NCBI RefSeq assembly: GCF_028368935.1
Contig: NZ_JAQNDK010000003.1
Span: 124,001 to 188,000, forward strand
Source: Sorangium aterium
GTDB lineage: Bacteria > Myxococcota_A > Polyangia > Polyangiales > Polyangiaceae
Direction of reading: 5' to 3'
Length of the DNA stretch: 64,000 nucleotides
The notes beneath the pieces were generated by a model. That model was not told where the DNA came from. It did not search any database and was given only the letters and a program-made list of their open reading frames with translations. Below, one piece after another: positions 33,952 to 42,641 of this stretch. Every line of letters starts with the position of its first letter. The stretch's first letter is position 1. The position numbers and the translations under genes are program-made.

Positions 33952-34929
33952 TCAGCGCTTTGAGAAGTCTGGTGTTTCGCCGCGTTCGATGGCGAGCGTC
34001 CATTTGGCGAGCCGTGATGCGCCGCTCTCCCAGAACTTCTTGCAACCGTCGATGTAGTCGACAACGGCGTCTCTCTGCCCCATGGAGAGCAATCGGGATG
34101 CGAGCTCGAAATCGGGCCCAAATGTGTTGAGTTGTGGCGAGCCGCGGACCTCGCCTGCGGCCCGCAGGTGTTCTGCTGCGCTGGCCGGATCGTTGCGTGC
34201 CAACGCGATCTTTCCCAGGGTGATGTGCGCGTAATGTACGGCATTCCCATACTGAAATGTGTCGGCGTGATCCGCGGCATCGGCAAGCAGTCGCTCCGCG
34301 GCTTCGGTCGCTCGCTCGTAGTTCTCGGACATGACTGCCGCATCTGCGATGTCCATGAGGATTCCGAGTGCTTCTAGCGAGCAGCGCTCAAGTGTGAGCG
34401 CCGCTTCGTATTCCGCGAGCGCCTCCCGCGCAAATCGTGTGCGTTCTTCGCTCGATGTGGATCGACTGCTGGACGTGAAGTGCAGCCCTCCTAGGAGCTG
34501 TCGCCAGTCCGACGTGCCCGGGTCGATCGCGGCTCCTCGCTTGTACAGCTCTTCAGCTATGTCTGGATCTTCGGACGCAAGAAAGCTGCCGGCGTTCCTG
34601 AGGACAGCGAGGTCGTCAGGGCTGTTGGATACCGTGCTCAGCCAGAGGCGTTTCGCCTCGTTGTATGCATCCGGGTAATATTCCGGATGAATGCGCGCGA
34701 AGGCACCAAGGTGGATTTCTGGGCGATGTGCGATCAGCCAGTGAATGTGGTCTGCTCGTCGCTGCTGAGAGTCATCGTCCGGGCTCGTGAAATAGAACCC
34801 GAGCAATTTAGCGCGCGCTTCGATGTCGTTCGAGCTCTTCAGCAGGTGAGTCTCGAGGGCTGCAGCATCTTCCGCTGCCAGGTCGGTGCCGTCGGTGCAT
34901 AGGGAGAGCCAGTCGGGCGAGCGTTCCAT
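33952..34929 (-). CDS. TPR-like repeat protein
   Basis: 325 residues from ATG 34929; the frame is open far upstream but that part is low-complexity and unlikely to be translated. The body is a run of helical pairs with tetratricopeptide character: 'DIAEELYKRGAAIDPGTSDW', 'REALAEYEAALTLERCSLEA', 'ALARNDPASAAEHLRAAGEV'. The N-terminus contains 'ALETHLLKSSNDIEARAKLL', like the first helices of a repeat solenoid. No signal peptide is seen. It would act as a scaffold or adaptor. GC bias is weaker than in flanking genes, suggesting recent transfer or low expression. Confidence 0.6.
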   Translation of the reverse strand: MERSPDWLSLCTDGTDLAAEDAAALETHLLKSSNDIEARAKLLGFYFTSPDDDSQQRRADHIHWLIAHRPEIHLGAFARIHPEYYPDAYNEAKRLWLSTVSNSPDDLAVLRNAGSFLASEDPDIAEELYKRGAAIDPGTSDWRQLLGGLHFTSSSRSTSSEERTRFAREALAEYEAALTLERCSLEALGILMDIADAAVMSENYERATEAAERLLADAADHADTFQYGNAVHYAHITLGKIALARNDPASAAEHLRAAGEVRGSPQLNTFGPDFELASRLLSMGQRDAVVDYIDGCKKFWESGASRLAKWTLAIERGETPDFSKR

Positions 34930-35147
34930 GGTGCTGCAAGGATAGCGCAGCTGGCGAGCGCATGTCGGCGAACTCGGCGCCGCTCTTGCCCACCCGACCG
35001 AGCTCGGGAACGTCGCCCAGGACGTCGCGCTACATGGCCGCGGAGCAGACCGCGCGGCGCGGGGTAGGGGTAGAGGATCGAGGGCCTCAGCGTCGCGGCG
35101 GTGTGACTCGGACGTTCCTGCGGGCGTCCGGCTGTCCTGGTCCGCGG

Positions 35148-35201
35148 TGACGCTCCCTGGTCCGAGCCGGCGAGCTCGCCGGCTCGGACCAGGGAGCGTC
35201 A
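35148..35201. terminator. 54-bp perfect palindrome, probable bidirectional terminator
   Basis: Each half reads TGACGCTCCCTGGTCCGAGC followed by CGGCGAG, and the two halves are exactly self-complementary over 27 bp with no loop. It lies 6 bp beyond the stop of the glycine-rich lipoprotein gene (minus). Transcribed in either direction it makes a very stable hairpin; no T-tract follows, so it is atypical for a Rho-independent terminator. It could equally be a cruciform or a mobile-element scar. Confidence 0.55.
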
Positions 35202-35207
35202 ATCCAG

Positions 35208-36749
35208 CTATTCAGGAAACCGCAGCGTCTTGACGGAGTTGCCGTCCTCCGCCACCGTCGTGCTGCCATCGTAGTTCCGGCTGATGCCGCCAGGGCCCGG
35301 CGGTCCGATGTCGAAGGTGACGCCCTCGAGCGTGAGCTGGTCCTCGTCGAGGTAGGCGACGCCGATCGAGTCGCCACCGCGCCCCGGGCCGCCGTAGCCG
35401 CCGGGCCCTCCTTGGCCGCCGCTGCCGCCCCTGCAGCCCTGAAAGACGTCCACATCGGCGGCGCCCGGTGCGCCTCGACCGCCTCTGGCGCCTTCCTGGG
35501 GTGGCCCGCCGTCGCCGCCCTTGCCGCCGGAGACGGTCGTGATCACGCTGTCGCGCACGGTCACCCGTGCGTGAAGCGCGAGGACGCCGATGGCCGGATG
35601 TCCGTTCGCTCCCCCGCGACCCCCCCGGCCTCCGCAACCGCCGGCCCCGCCCGAGCCTCCTCCTGCGCCTCCCTTGGAAGCCGCGCCGCACGCGGCGAGC
35701 CCGCCCCGGCGACCGCCGCCGCCGCCGCCACCCTGGCCCGGCGTGCCCCAGGTGCCCTCGCCGCCCGTGTCGCCCTCCCATCCTGTCTCGGTGAGGCGCC
35801 CGATGCCCGTGCCGGGCGCCCCCCGCGTCCCCGGAACCCCGAAGGTCCCGTCGGATCCGGTATGGCACCAGACGCTGCCCTGCTCCCCGGTGCCACCGAT
35901 CCCGGAGGGCGAAGGGTCCAGCCCTGAAGCGGGCTCCCCGTCGCCTCCATCGCCGGCGCTGTCGGGCAGCCCATCCCCTCCCTTGCCGCCGATGCTCGTG
36001 AGCCCGCTCTCGCACCGGTTCACGTTCGCAGGCCCGCCGGCGACGACGGCCGCCGAGCACGCCTCCGCCGCGAACATGCCATCTGGTCCGGTCGGTGGGC
36101 TGTAATGAGGCCACATCTCGCCGTCGATGCCTGCCACTCCGCCGTCGGCGCCGATCTCGCTCCGCAGGATCTCCACTGCCGTGTTGGACTGAGCGAGCAC
36201 GCCGATCGGACCCCTCGCGATGAAGTGGAGGTCGGCGAGCGTCGACACCCCGTCCGCGGCGCCGCTGTCCTCGGGCCCCGCTGGCTCGACGATCACCAGG
36301 GGGCCGTCGACCGTCACGCGATTGAACAGGGTCCACGGGCGCAGGGAATCGCGCACCCATTTGAGGCAGTGGAAGCCCCCGAGAAGATCCACGCCGGAGG
36401 GCACCCTGAACTGACTCGGGATGAATCCCTCGTTGCAGAGGAACACGCGCCCTCGTCCGGTGCGCGCGAGCTCGATGGCGCGCTCGACGGTGTACACCGG
36501 CTTCGCCTTCGTGCCGGGATTCCTGTCGTCGCCGCCACCGACGTTTCCGGCGAGGAACACGCCGCATCCGTCGTCGAGGATATCCGCTGCGACATGCTCG
36601 ATGCACACCGACTCCGGGGGCGGATCGTCCTCGCACGAGGTGCCTTCACAAGGCGTCACGCCAGGGTCGTTCACGCCGGAAGCGGTTCCGCAGCCGGTCG
36701 CCCACGGCGACAGCAGAAGGATAAAGGTAGCAGCGGTGCTCTTTCTCAT
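35208..36749 (-). CDS. Glycine-rich lipoprotein with collagen/PGRS-like repeats (1)
   Basis: 513 residues from ATG 36749 with AGGAGA at 6 nt. The signal peptide ends in a lipobox (SPWATGC). Residues ~50-200 are globular: 'DDRNPGTKAKPVYTVERAIE', 'RVFLCNEGFIPSQFRVPSGV', typical of a DUF1565/pectate-lyase-type beta-helix start. The rest is dominated by GGxGG and GxxG runs ('GTPGQGGGGGGGRRGG', 'GGDGGPPQEGARGGRGAPGA'), as in collagen-like or PGRS segments. It is probably a long surface fibre or repeat shield. The second copy is the next gene upstream (37 bp apart), and both follow the PEGA protein in one operon. Confidence 0.75.
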   Translation of the reverse strand: MRKSTAATFILLLSPWATGCGTASGVNDPGVTPCEGTSCEDDPPPESVCIEHVAADILDDGCGVFLAGNVGGGDDRNPGTKAKPVYTVERAIELARTGRGRVFLCNEGFIPSQFRVPSGVDLLGGFHCLKWVRDSLRPWTLFNRVTVDGPLVIVEPAGPEDSGAADGVSTLADLHFIARGPIGVLAQSNTAVEILRSEIGADGGVAGIDGEMWPHYSPPTGPDGMFAAEACSAAVVAGGPANVNRCESGLTSIGGKGGDGLPDSAGDGGDGEPASGLDPSPSGIGGTGEQGSVWCHTGSDGTFGVPGTRGAPGTGIGRLTETGWEGDTGGEGTWGTPGQGGGGGGGRRGGLAACGAASKGGAGGGSGGAGGCGGRGGRGGANGHPAIGVLALHARVTVRDSVITTVSGGKGGDGGPPQEGARGGRGAPGAADVDVFQGCRGGSGGQGGPGGYGGPGRGGDSIGVAYLDEDQLTLEGVTFDIGPPGPGGISRNYDGSTTVAEDGNSVKTLRFPE

Positions 36750-36786
36750 GAACGTCTCCTGACGTGCGCTGCCAGCACAGTGCGGT

Positions 36787-38415
36787 TCATTGAGGCGGTT
36801 CCGGATCTTGCTCATCGAACCTGTACCAGAACCACGCAGTCCCATCGTTCCCCGTGCCGTACGTGTTTGCCGCGGATGCATTGCCGCCGGACCCCCCCTT
36901 GCCGGCTTGTCCGGGCGAGACCTTCGCCGTCTCCAAGATGGCCACGGAGGCGCCCACGGAGCCGATGCCGAACGAGTGGCCACCGTGACCGCCGCCGGCG
37001 TCGCCCCCGCGGCCGCCGTCGCCGCCAAGGCCGCCGTCGCACCCTGGCGACGTGTCGGTCAAAAAACCGCGTCCACCTTGGCCGCCGTTGACGCCAAAGC
37101 CTCCCCACTGGCCCGTTCCGCCGACCCCGCCGTTGCCGCCCTTGGCGCCGAGGACCGTGCTGGCATCGACCGTGAGGTCGCTCCCCTGCAAGGCCACGAT
37201 GGCGATGCTCGCGCCGCCGTAGTCGCCTCCCTTGCCCCCCTTGCCCCCGCACCCGCCGCTGCCGCCCGATCCGCCGGCCGCCCCGCCCTGGGGCCGATCC
37301 GCCGGACACGCGTTCGTGGGGACGTTCATGGGGTCGCGCCCTTTTCCACCGCCACCTCCGCCGCCGCCCTGGCCGACGCCGCCCTTCTCCCCGTCTTTAC
37401 CGCGGACGCCGACCCATCCGTAGATGTCCAGGAGGCCAGCACCCGCCGCTCCGGCGCCGCGCTCCGCATCGGCGCCATTGGCTCCCTTCTGCCCATCGGT
37501 GCACGCCATGCCGGACGCGCCGCTGCCAGCCAGGCCGCGCTCCTCCGGAGTCCCGACCGCCTCCGGCAGTCCTGGCGTCCCGTCGCTACCTGTCTCGAGG
37601 CTTCCACGAGCCCCCTCGCCACCCGTCGACTCGATCCCGTCGTCGCACACGGTCACGACCGGAAGGGCGCCCAGCGCGGCGTCCGCGGTGCAGGCGTCCG
37701 CGCCGTTGTTCCCGACCACGCCGGCCTTCGCGCGGACGCTCGGCGCGTCCTCGCCGGGGTCTCCATCCTTGCCATCGCCCGCGAGGATCACGCTCGACCG
37801 CACGATCGCCCTGGCCCCCTGCTCCAGGATCATCGCGATCGACGACTTGTGGTCGCTTGCGGAGGCGTCGGCCGCCTCGACGCGCACGCCGAAGATCACC
37901 GACGTCGCGTCGTCCCCCGTGATGACCCGCACCGGGATCCCCACCGGCGGAGCGATGACGGTCAACGCGCTCTGCTCGTCGAGCGGCCCTCCGTAGGACC
38001 AGTCACCGCCGGCACACAGACGGCCGCCCCAGAGGTCGACACCCTGGGGGAGCGAGATGGCCTCCTCGAACGACCCGCCGCACGCGTACACGCGCCGTGT
38101 CGCTGCCTCGCCGTGGCCTCTCCCGTGAGCGGCGAGCCCGATCGCGTGTTGCAACGTCCTCACCGGCGCGCCCTTCGTGCCGGGGCTCGTGTCGTCACCC
38201 CGCTCGCTGACGAACACGCCGCACTCGTCGAGCGCTGGCGCCGTGCCCGGCTCTCCGTCGCAAAGACCGGGCGGCGGCTCCGGATCGGGGGTACACGCCG
38301 CTACCTCGCTGCAAAGATCGGTGTAAGCGCACCCCGTCAGCGTGCCCGCGCCGCACGCGAAGAGCGCGACGGCGACGGCGGATGCCGCCTCGCGCCGGCC
38401 CTTCTTCGAGCGCAT
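36787..38415 (-). CDS. Glycine-rich lipoprotein with collagen/PGRS-like repeats (2)
   Basis: 542 residues from ATG 38415 (a GTG at 38442 is possible but would overlap the upstream gene). Lipobox GTLTGC follows the signal peptide. The layout parallels the next gene: a Cys-containing N-terminus, a segment 'DDTSPGTKGAPVRTLQHAIG' like a DUF1565 beta-helix cap, then Gly-rich tracts ('GVGQGGGGGGGGKGRD', 'GGAAGGSGGSGGCGGKGGKG'). The shared 'PGTKxxPVxTxxxAI' motif shows the two are paralogues. It is flanked by the PEGA/TPR gene (20 bp upstream). Confidence 0.75.
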   Translation of the reverse strand: MRSKKGRREAASAVAVALFACGAGTLTGCAYTDLCSEVAACTPDPEPPPGLCDGEPGTAPALDECGVFVSERGDDTSPGTKGAPVRTLQHAIGLAAHGRGHGEAATRRVYACGGSFEEAISLPQGVDLWGGRLCAGGDWSYGGPLDEQSALTVIAPPVGIPVRVITGDDATSVIFGVRVEAADASASDHKSSIAMILEQGARAIVRSSVILAGDGKDGDPGEDAPSVRAKAGVVGNNGADACTADAALGALPVVTVCDDGIESTGGEGARGSLETGSDGTPGLPEAVGTPEERGLAGSGASGMACTDGQKGANGADAERGAGAAGAGLLDIYGWVGVRGKDGEKGGVGQGGGGGGGGKGRDPMNVPTNACPADRPQGGAAGGSGGSGGCGGKGGKGGDYGGASIAIVALQGSDLTVDASTVLGAKGGNGGVGGTGQWGGFGVNGGQGGRGFLTDTSPGCDGGLGGDGGRGGDAGGGHGGHSFGIGSVGASVAILETAKVSPGQAGKGGSGGNASAANTYGTGNDGTAWFWYRFDEQDPEPPQ

Positions 38416-38435
38416 GTCCTCTATCCCCGATGTCC

Positions 38436-39557
38436 TCACCACAGCCCCTCGATGCTCACGCCGGCCTCTCGCCCGGTCGCCACGGGCGCGACGTGAAGCC
38501 GACCCTGCGCCCGCGTGGGTCCCAGGAAGGACAAGTCGGTGAAGAACGACGCAGCGGTCAGCGCCCCGATCACACCACCCGCGATGACCAGGCCAGTCCC
38601 CACGCCGGCCGACAGGTTGCGCGCGTCTCGCAGCCGGACAAGGTCAGCGCAAGGGGAGTTCTGCGGCGCTTGCCAGCACATGGACGAGCTCGGCGTCGAA
38701 CCACGCGTCAGCCCGTCGCGCCGCTCGCTCAGGTCGCCGTCCAGCTTGCTGGCCCTGATCATGAAGATGCCGCCCCCGAGCACGGCGCCCGTCGTGACGG
38801 CGATGCCCGTGATACGCAGCGTCCCTGGCCAGGAAGCCCACGGGCTGGGGGCCTGCGCGCGCGGAGCGGACGAAGCGCGCACGGGGGTCGGCGTCGTCGG
38901 CGCGGCCTCCTTGGCGCTGCTCGCCGCCTTGGCGCTGCTCGCCGCCGCACACGGCAACGGCATCGTGAACTCGTGCTCGGCGCCCTCCACGGCGCGCAAC
39001 GTATGCAGCGCGTCCTGACAGCCGGGTGCACGGGCCCGCACCATGTGTTGGCCCGGCTCCAAGAACAGCGTGTAAGTCCGCGCGGTCCGGCCGATGCTCT
39101 TGCCGTCGATGAGCACCTCGGCGTCGGGAGGGTCGACCGCGAGGATGAGCGTCGCGACGTGCTTCGCTGCCTCGCGCAGTCCTGCCTCGAATCGCCGCCG
39201 GAGCGCTTCCGGCAGCGCCTCGCGCTGTTCCAGGCTCTTGGCAAGGTGCTCGGCCGCGTCGCGATACTCGTGAAGCGCGACCTCGCAAAGGCCGAGCTCG
39301 CCGGCGAGCTCGGCGCGCTCTCGCTCGGTGCTGGTCGCCGGGTCTGCGGCGTCGAAGGCCGCGCTGTAGGCAGCGTGTGCCTCGGTCCAGCGCCCGGCAT
39401 CGCGCGCTCTCCGGCCACGGCGGACATGGTCCTTCACCGCGGCACTGCCGCTCGGCTTCGTCTCCGGTTGGATGCCGTTCGCGCGGGCCGAGCTCGTGAC
39501 GCCTGTCGCGGCCCCGAGCGCGAGAAAAATCGAGAGGGAATGCGCGATACAACGCAT
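38436..39557 (-). CDS. Secreted TPR/PEGA-domain protein with C-terminal membrane segments
   Basis: 373 residues from ATG 39557. Residues 1-26 are a signal peptide (cut near SSARA-NG). Residues ~35-120 are helical repeats ('GRWTEAHAAYSAAFDAADPA', 'ALHEYRDAAEHLAKSLEQRE'). Residues ~135-205 are a PEGA domain ('PDAEVLIDGKSIGRT', 'LEPGQHMVRARAPG'), a surface-protein fold. Two hydrophobic segments follow ('ITGIAVTTGAVLGGGIFMI', 'GTGLVIAGGVIGALTA'). This architecture is common in Polyangiales. It is first in a three-gene minus operon with the Gly-rich lipoproteins and may anchor or assemble them. Confidence 0.7.
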   Translation of the reverse strand: MRCIAHSLSIFLALGAATGVTSSARANGIQPETKPSGSAAVKDHVRRGRRARDAGRWTEAHAAYSAAFDAADPATSTERERAELAGELGLCEVALHEYRDAAEHLAKSLEQREALPEALRRRFEAGLREAAKHVATLILAVDPPDAEVLIDGKSIGRTARTYTLFLEPGQHMVRARAPGCQDALHTLRAVEGAEHEFTMPLPCAAASSAKAASSAKEAAPTTPTPVRASSAPRAQAPSPWASWPGTLRITGIAVTTGAVLGGGIFMIRASKLDGDLSERRDGLTRGSTPSSSMCWQAPQNSPCADLVRLRDARNLSAGVGTGLVIAGGVIGALTAASFFTDLSFLGPTRAQGRLHVAPVATGREAGVSIEGLW

Positions 39558-40373
39558 GCCGTCACGGTACTGACGCCGTCCGTTCGGCGTCAACCGGGAG
39601 GGATCTGCAAGCTTTGGCCCATTTTGCGAGAAAATGTCACCCGATGCCGCAATGCTGCCGTTGGTCTCAAGGGCCAGCGGGCCTTACCAGCGAGTCGAGG
39701 TGCCTCGCATGGCGCGCTTTCTGGTTGACAACGCACCAGTGCAGGACAGCGCAGATGCGGCCGTTCCGCCCTGGGTACCTTCGCCTCCGCCGTCGTGACC
39801 GCCCGGATCGAGCTGTCGTCGCTTTTCCAGGAGAGTGAACGAAGTGAGGGTCGACAGAGGTCCATGATTGAACCCGTGCGCGCAGCGTGACTGTATCTTG
39901 CAAGGCACGCCACTGCGAAACTGTCGCGATGAAGCAGTAAAGACCCTTGACTTTCGCCTCATGGCCATAAGAATATTCCAAACCTCCCTTGGCGGTCCGG
40001 ACCCCTCTCCGCCGGGCGCCGCAGTCGGTCGCTGGATCGCGCAAGGGCCGACTCCGAGTGAGGCTACTGTGGGGATTACTTGCCTCTTGCGGCTGCGCGG
40101 CCGAGGTGCTCTTGCTTTCTCTGAAGTGATGCCGAACCCCATCACGGGGTATTCGCATGCGAGTGTCTCTTCGACCAACGTCGTGATCGCCAGGCCTGTG
40201 GTCGGCGCAGGCACTGCGGGTGCAACCATGATCACCGGGAACATGGGCACGCTCGCCGGAACATTCGAGTTTTGACCGCTGGATCGAGGGGGCCGCAGAC
40301 GGCTCGATGGGTTCATGAATCCATCTAGAGCAGAAGTTTGAGGCTCAGCCGGTCCATCATGGAGAACCCTTCA
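39558..40373. other. 816-bp low-bias stretch with uncertain ORFs
   Basis: The base composition and codon bias drop markedly here. A 104-codon + frame from ATG 39961 to 40275 ends 'NPITGYSHASVSSTNVVIA' then 'GTLAGTFEF', and a 29-codon frame starting MARFLVDNAP lies at 39709. Neither has a clear ribosome site or family. Possible remnants of decayed or transferred genes. Confidence 0.4.
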
Positions 40374-41273
40374 ATGCGCATCGCTCCCTTGCTTGTCTAC
40401 TTATCCGCTTCGGTCGCATGCGGCCTGCTGTCGTGCAACGTCGAGCGCACTGTGGGCGAGGACGTCGAAGTCCTGGACTCCTCGTCGAGCAGCGCGTCGT
40501 CGAGCAGCAGCTCGAGCGCGTCGTCGAGCAGCAGCTCGAGCGCGTCGTCGAGCAGCAGCTCGGGAACGGGCGGCGGGGCCGGCGGCGCCGGCGGGGCCTC
40601 GTCGTCGAGCAGCAGCTCGGTGACGGGCGGCGGAGCCGGCGGCGCCGGCGGGGAGGGTGGGGCCGGCGGCGCACCCGACACGTGCACGACATCCGAACAG
40701 CCGGTCTGCAGCAATCAAAGTGGCGACCACTGCGGCTTCTACTATCAACTCTGGAAGGACCAGGGGACCGGATGCCTGACCAACACCGCGGATGGCTTCA
40801 GCGTGGAATGGAGCGATATCAACAACTTGCTGGGCCGTAAAGGTCTGAGGCCCGGGTCGGGGAATCAGATCGTGACCTACGAGGCTGACTTTCAGCCGAA
40901 CGGCAATGCCTACCTGGGTGTCTATGGGTGGACGAAGAGCCCGGCCGTGGAATACTATATCATTGATGGCTGGGGCACCTGGCGTCCCCCTGGCGGATCG
41001 GGAGCCATGGGCACCGTCACGAGCGACGGAGGCGTCTATGACATCTACAAGACCCAGCGATCCGAGGTGCTTGCGATCGATGGCATCAATGCACCTTATC
41101 AGTTCTGGAGCGTTCGTAAGCAGAAGCGCACGAGCGGAACCATCACCGTCGCCAACCACTTTGACGCATGGCAGAAGCTGGGGATGAACATGGGGAGCTT
41201 GAGCGAGGTCTCGATGCTCGTGGAAGGATATCAGAGCAGCGGAAGGGCCGACGTGCGCGTGACCATGAGATGA
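40374..41273 (+). CDS. GH11 endo-1,4-beta-xylanase, lipoprotein form
   Basis: 299 residues from ATG 40374 with GGAG 9 nt upstream. The signal peptide ends in a lipobox (GLLSC, Cys21), so it is anchored. A Ser-rich then Gly/Ala/Ser linker spans residues ~38-115. The rest is a GH11 jelly-roll: 'CGFYYQLWKDQGTG', 'AYLGVYGWTKSPAVEYYIID' with nucleophile Glu193, 'GTVTSDGGVYDIYKTQRSE', 'YQFWSVRKQKRTSGTITVAN' and 'VEGYQSSG' with acid/base Glu284. Known function: hydrolysis of xylan. Lower GC than flanking genes suggests transfer. Its 3' end touches the truncated arsN. Confidence 0.88.
   Translation: MRIAPLLVYLSASVACGLLSCNVERTVGEDVEVLDSSSSSASSSSSSSASSSSSSSASSSSSSGTGGGAGGAGGASSSSSSSVTGGGAGGAGGEGGAGGAPDTCTTSEQPVCSNQSGDHCGFYYQLWKDQGTGCLTNTADGFSVEWSDINNLLGRKGLRPGSGNQIVTYEADFQPNGNAYLGVYGWTKSPAVEYYIIDGWGTWRPPGGSGAMGTVTSDGGVYDIYKTQRSEVLAIDGINAPYQFWSVRKQKRTSGTITVANHFDAWQKLGMNMGSLSEVSMLVEGYQSSGRADVRVTMR
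40486..40570 (+). repeat. 30-bp tandem repeats encoding a Ser linker in the xylanase
   Basis: A unit close to GCGTCGTCGAGCAGCAGCTC repeats about three times (30-bp period), encoding ASSSSSSS blocks. A second, shorter Ser block follows a Gly/Ala-rich segment near 40600-40620. Copy number probably varies between strains. Confidence 0.75.
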
Positions 41274-41518
41274 GCGCCGGGGTTCGAGCGTCGTCTGCCG
41301 TGAAGCGTCCGCACCACGGCCACGGAGCGCAGAAGGCCGGCTCGTCCGTACATCTCGAGCCCGGCGACGCCGACGAGCTCGAGGCCGCGCCGCATGACGA
41401 CGTATGCGGCGGGGAACTGGTCGAGGAGGCCGGTGGTCGGGAGCTCCGATTGGGCAAGGAGCTCCCGAACGACGTCGAGATCGCCTGCCGCAGCAGGGGC
41501 GATCTGCGCGTGGCTCAT
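41231..41518 (-). pseudogene. Truncated ArsN-like GNAT acetyltransferase
   Basis: ATG 41518 overlaps the arsC stop (ATGA). The sequence 'GLLDQFPAAYVVMRRGLELV' and 'GLEMYGRAGLLRSVAVV' is that of ArsN-type GNAT acetyltransferases, but homology stops near residue 75 (about 41290), inside the acetyl-CoA-binding motif. The frame then runs into meaningless sequence and only stops at 41231, inside the antisense of the xylanase gene. The missing ~75 residues hold the rest of the fold, so it is almost surely inactive. ArsN proteins detoxify organoarsenicals such as arsinothricin by N-acetylation. Confidence 0.7.
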
Positions 41519-41928
41519 CCTCCCCACCCCTCGGCTGCGATGAGCGTCTCGACGCGTGCCTTCACCTCGTCGCGGATGGCACGGACGCGCTCCAGCGGCT
41601 TTCCCTTCGGATCCTCCAGCGGCCAGTCGTCGCGGCGCAGGCCTGGGACCGCCGGACAAGCTTCGCCGCAGCCCATCGTGATCAGCAGATGTGCGTCCGC
41701 TGCGAGCGTGTCCGTGAGCTTCTGCGGCGTCGACCCGGACAGGTCGATCCCGACCTGCTGCATCACCTCGCGCACCTCGGGGTGAACGCGCGAGCCAGGC
41801 TCGGTGCCGGCGGAGATGGCGCGCGCCTTCGAGGGGTCGACCAGGGCGTTGAACCATGCCGCGGCCATCTGCGATCGGCCCGCATTGTGGATGCAGGCAA
41901 AGAGGATCAGCTTCGGTGTGCTTGTCAT
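41515..41928 (-). CDS. arsC: Arsenate reductase, low-molecular-weight phosphatase type
   Basis: 137 residues from ATG 41928. The active-site loop is 'CIHNAGRSQM' (Cys12-x5-Arg18), the LMW-PTP/ArsC signature. Downstream 'TMGCGEACPAVPG' supplies a CX3C resolving pair of thioredoxin-coupled ArsC, and 'DDWPLEDPKGK' gives the general-acid Asp. It reduces arsenate to arsenite for export. ATG overlaps the aquaporin stop; the stop overlaps the arsN start, so four genes are translationally coupled. Confidence 0.9.
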   Translation of the reverse strand: MTSTPKLILFACIHNAGRSQMAAAWFNALVDPSKARAISAGTEPGSRVHPEVREVMQQVGIDLSGSTPQKLTDTLAADAHLLITMGCGEACPAVPGLRRDDWPLEDPKGKPLERVRAIRDEVKARVETLIAAEGWGG

Positions 41929-42641
41929 GCCGTGCGGGCCTCCTCCCGCGGAACGACGACATCGGATGCGCGCTGGGGCAGGCTTGGCACCAGCCAACGG
42001 AAGAACCCTGTCGCGGCAGCAGCGCCGGCGATCTGGGCGACGACGAAGCCCAGGGTGTCGATGGGACGGATGCCGGCGAACGTATCGGTCGCGGCGCGTG
42101 CGACGGTCACTGCAGGGTTAGCGAATGAAGTTGACGCGGTGAACCAGTACGCGGCGGTGATATACGCGCCCACGGCGAACGGCGCGGCCTCGGAGCGCTG
42201 ACGGGAGCATCCCCAGATCACCGCAAGCAGACCGAAGGTCGCGACAAACTCGCTGAACCACTGCGAGAGCCCCGTACGGACGTGCGCCGACACGAAGAAG
42301 ACCGGCAAGTTGAACATCGCATGCGCTGCGGCGACCCCGGCGAACGCGCCGGCGACCTGGGCGAGCACGTACGGCGGCACGTCGCGCCAAGGCAGGCCGC
42401 CCTGCGAAGCGTCAGCCACGGTCACCACCGGGTTGAAGTGAGCGCCGGAGATGGGCCCCAGGGTCAGGATGAGGGCGACCAGCGCAGCGCCCGTGGCGAT
42501 CGCGTTCGCGAGCAGCGCCACGGCGACGTTCCCACCGGCCAGGCCCTCGGCCATGATCCCCGACCCGACCACCGTCGCGAGGAGGAGGGCCGTCCCGAGC
42601 GCTTCGGCGACGGCCCTTCGGGTGAGATCAGGGCGCTGCAT
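41925..42641 (-). CDS. aqpS: Aquaglyceroporin (AqpS-like) in the arsenic operon
   Basis: 238 residues from ATG 42641. Six membrane helices and both MIP half-helix motifs are present: 'GAHFNPVVTVAD' (NPV) and 'STSFANPAVTVAR' (NPA). In ars operons such channels let arsenite, made by ArsC, flow out down its gradient and replace ArsB/Acr3. No arsB or acr3 is present, which supports this. The symbol is by position and fold. It overlaps arsC and arsI by 4 and 14 bp. Confidence 0.85.
   Translation of the reverse strand: MQRPDLTRRAVAEALGTALLLATVVGSGIMAEGLAGGNVAVALLANAIATGAALVALILTLGPISGAHFNPVVTVADASQGGLPWRDVPPYVLAQVAGAFAGVAAAHAMFNLPVFFVSAHVRTGLSQWFSEFVATFGLLAVIWGCSRQRSEAAPFAVGAYITAAYWFTASTSFANPAVTVARAATDTFAGIRPIDTLGFVVAQIAGAAAATGFFRWLVPSLPQRASDVVVPREEARTA

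Noticed and set aside
39709-39798. 29-codon peptide MARFLVDNAP... as RiPP precursor
   Set aside because: No modification enzyme genes nearby, no ribosome site, and low-bias surroundings.
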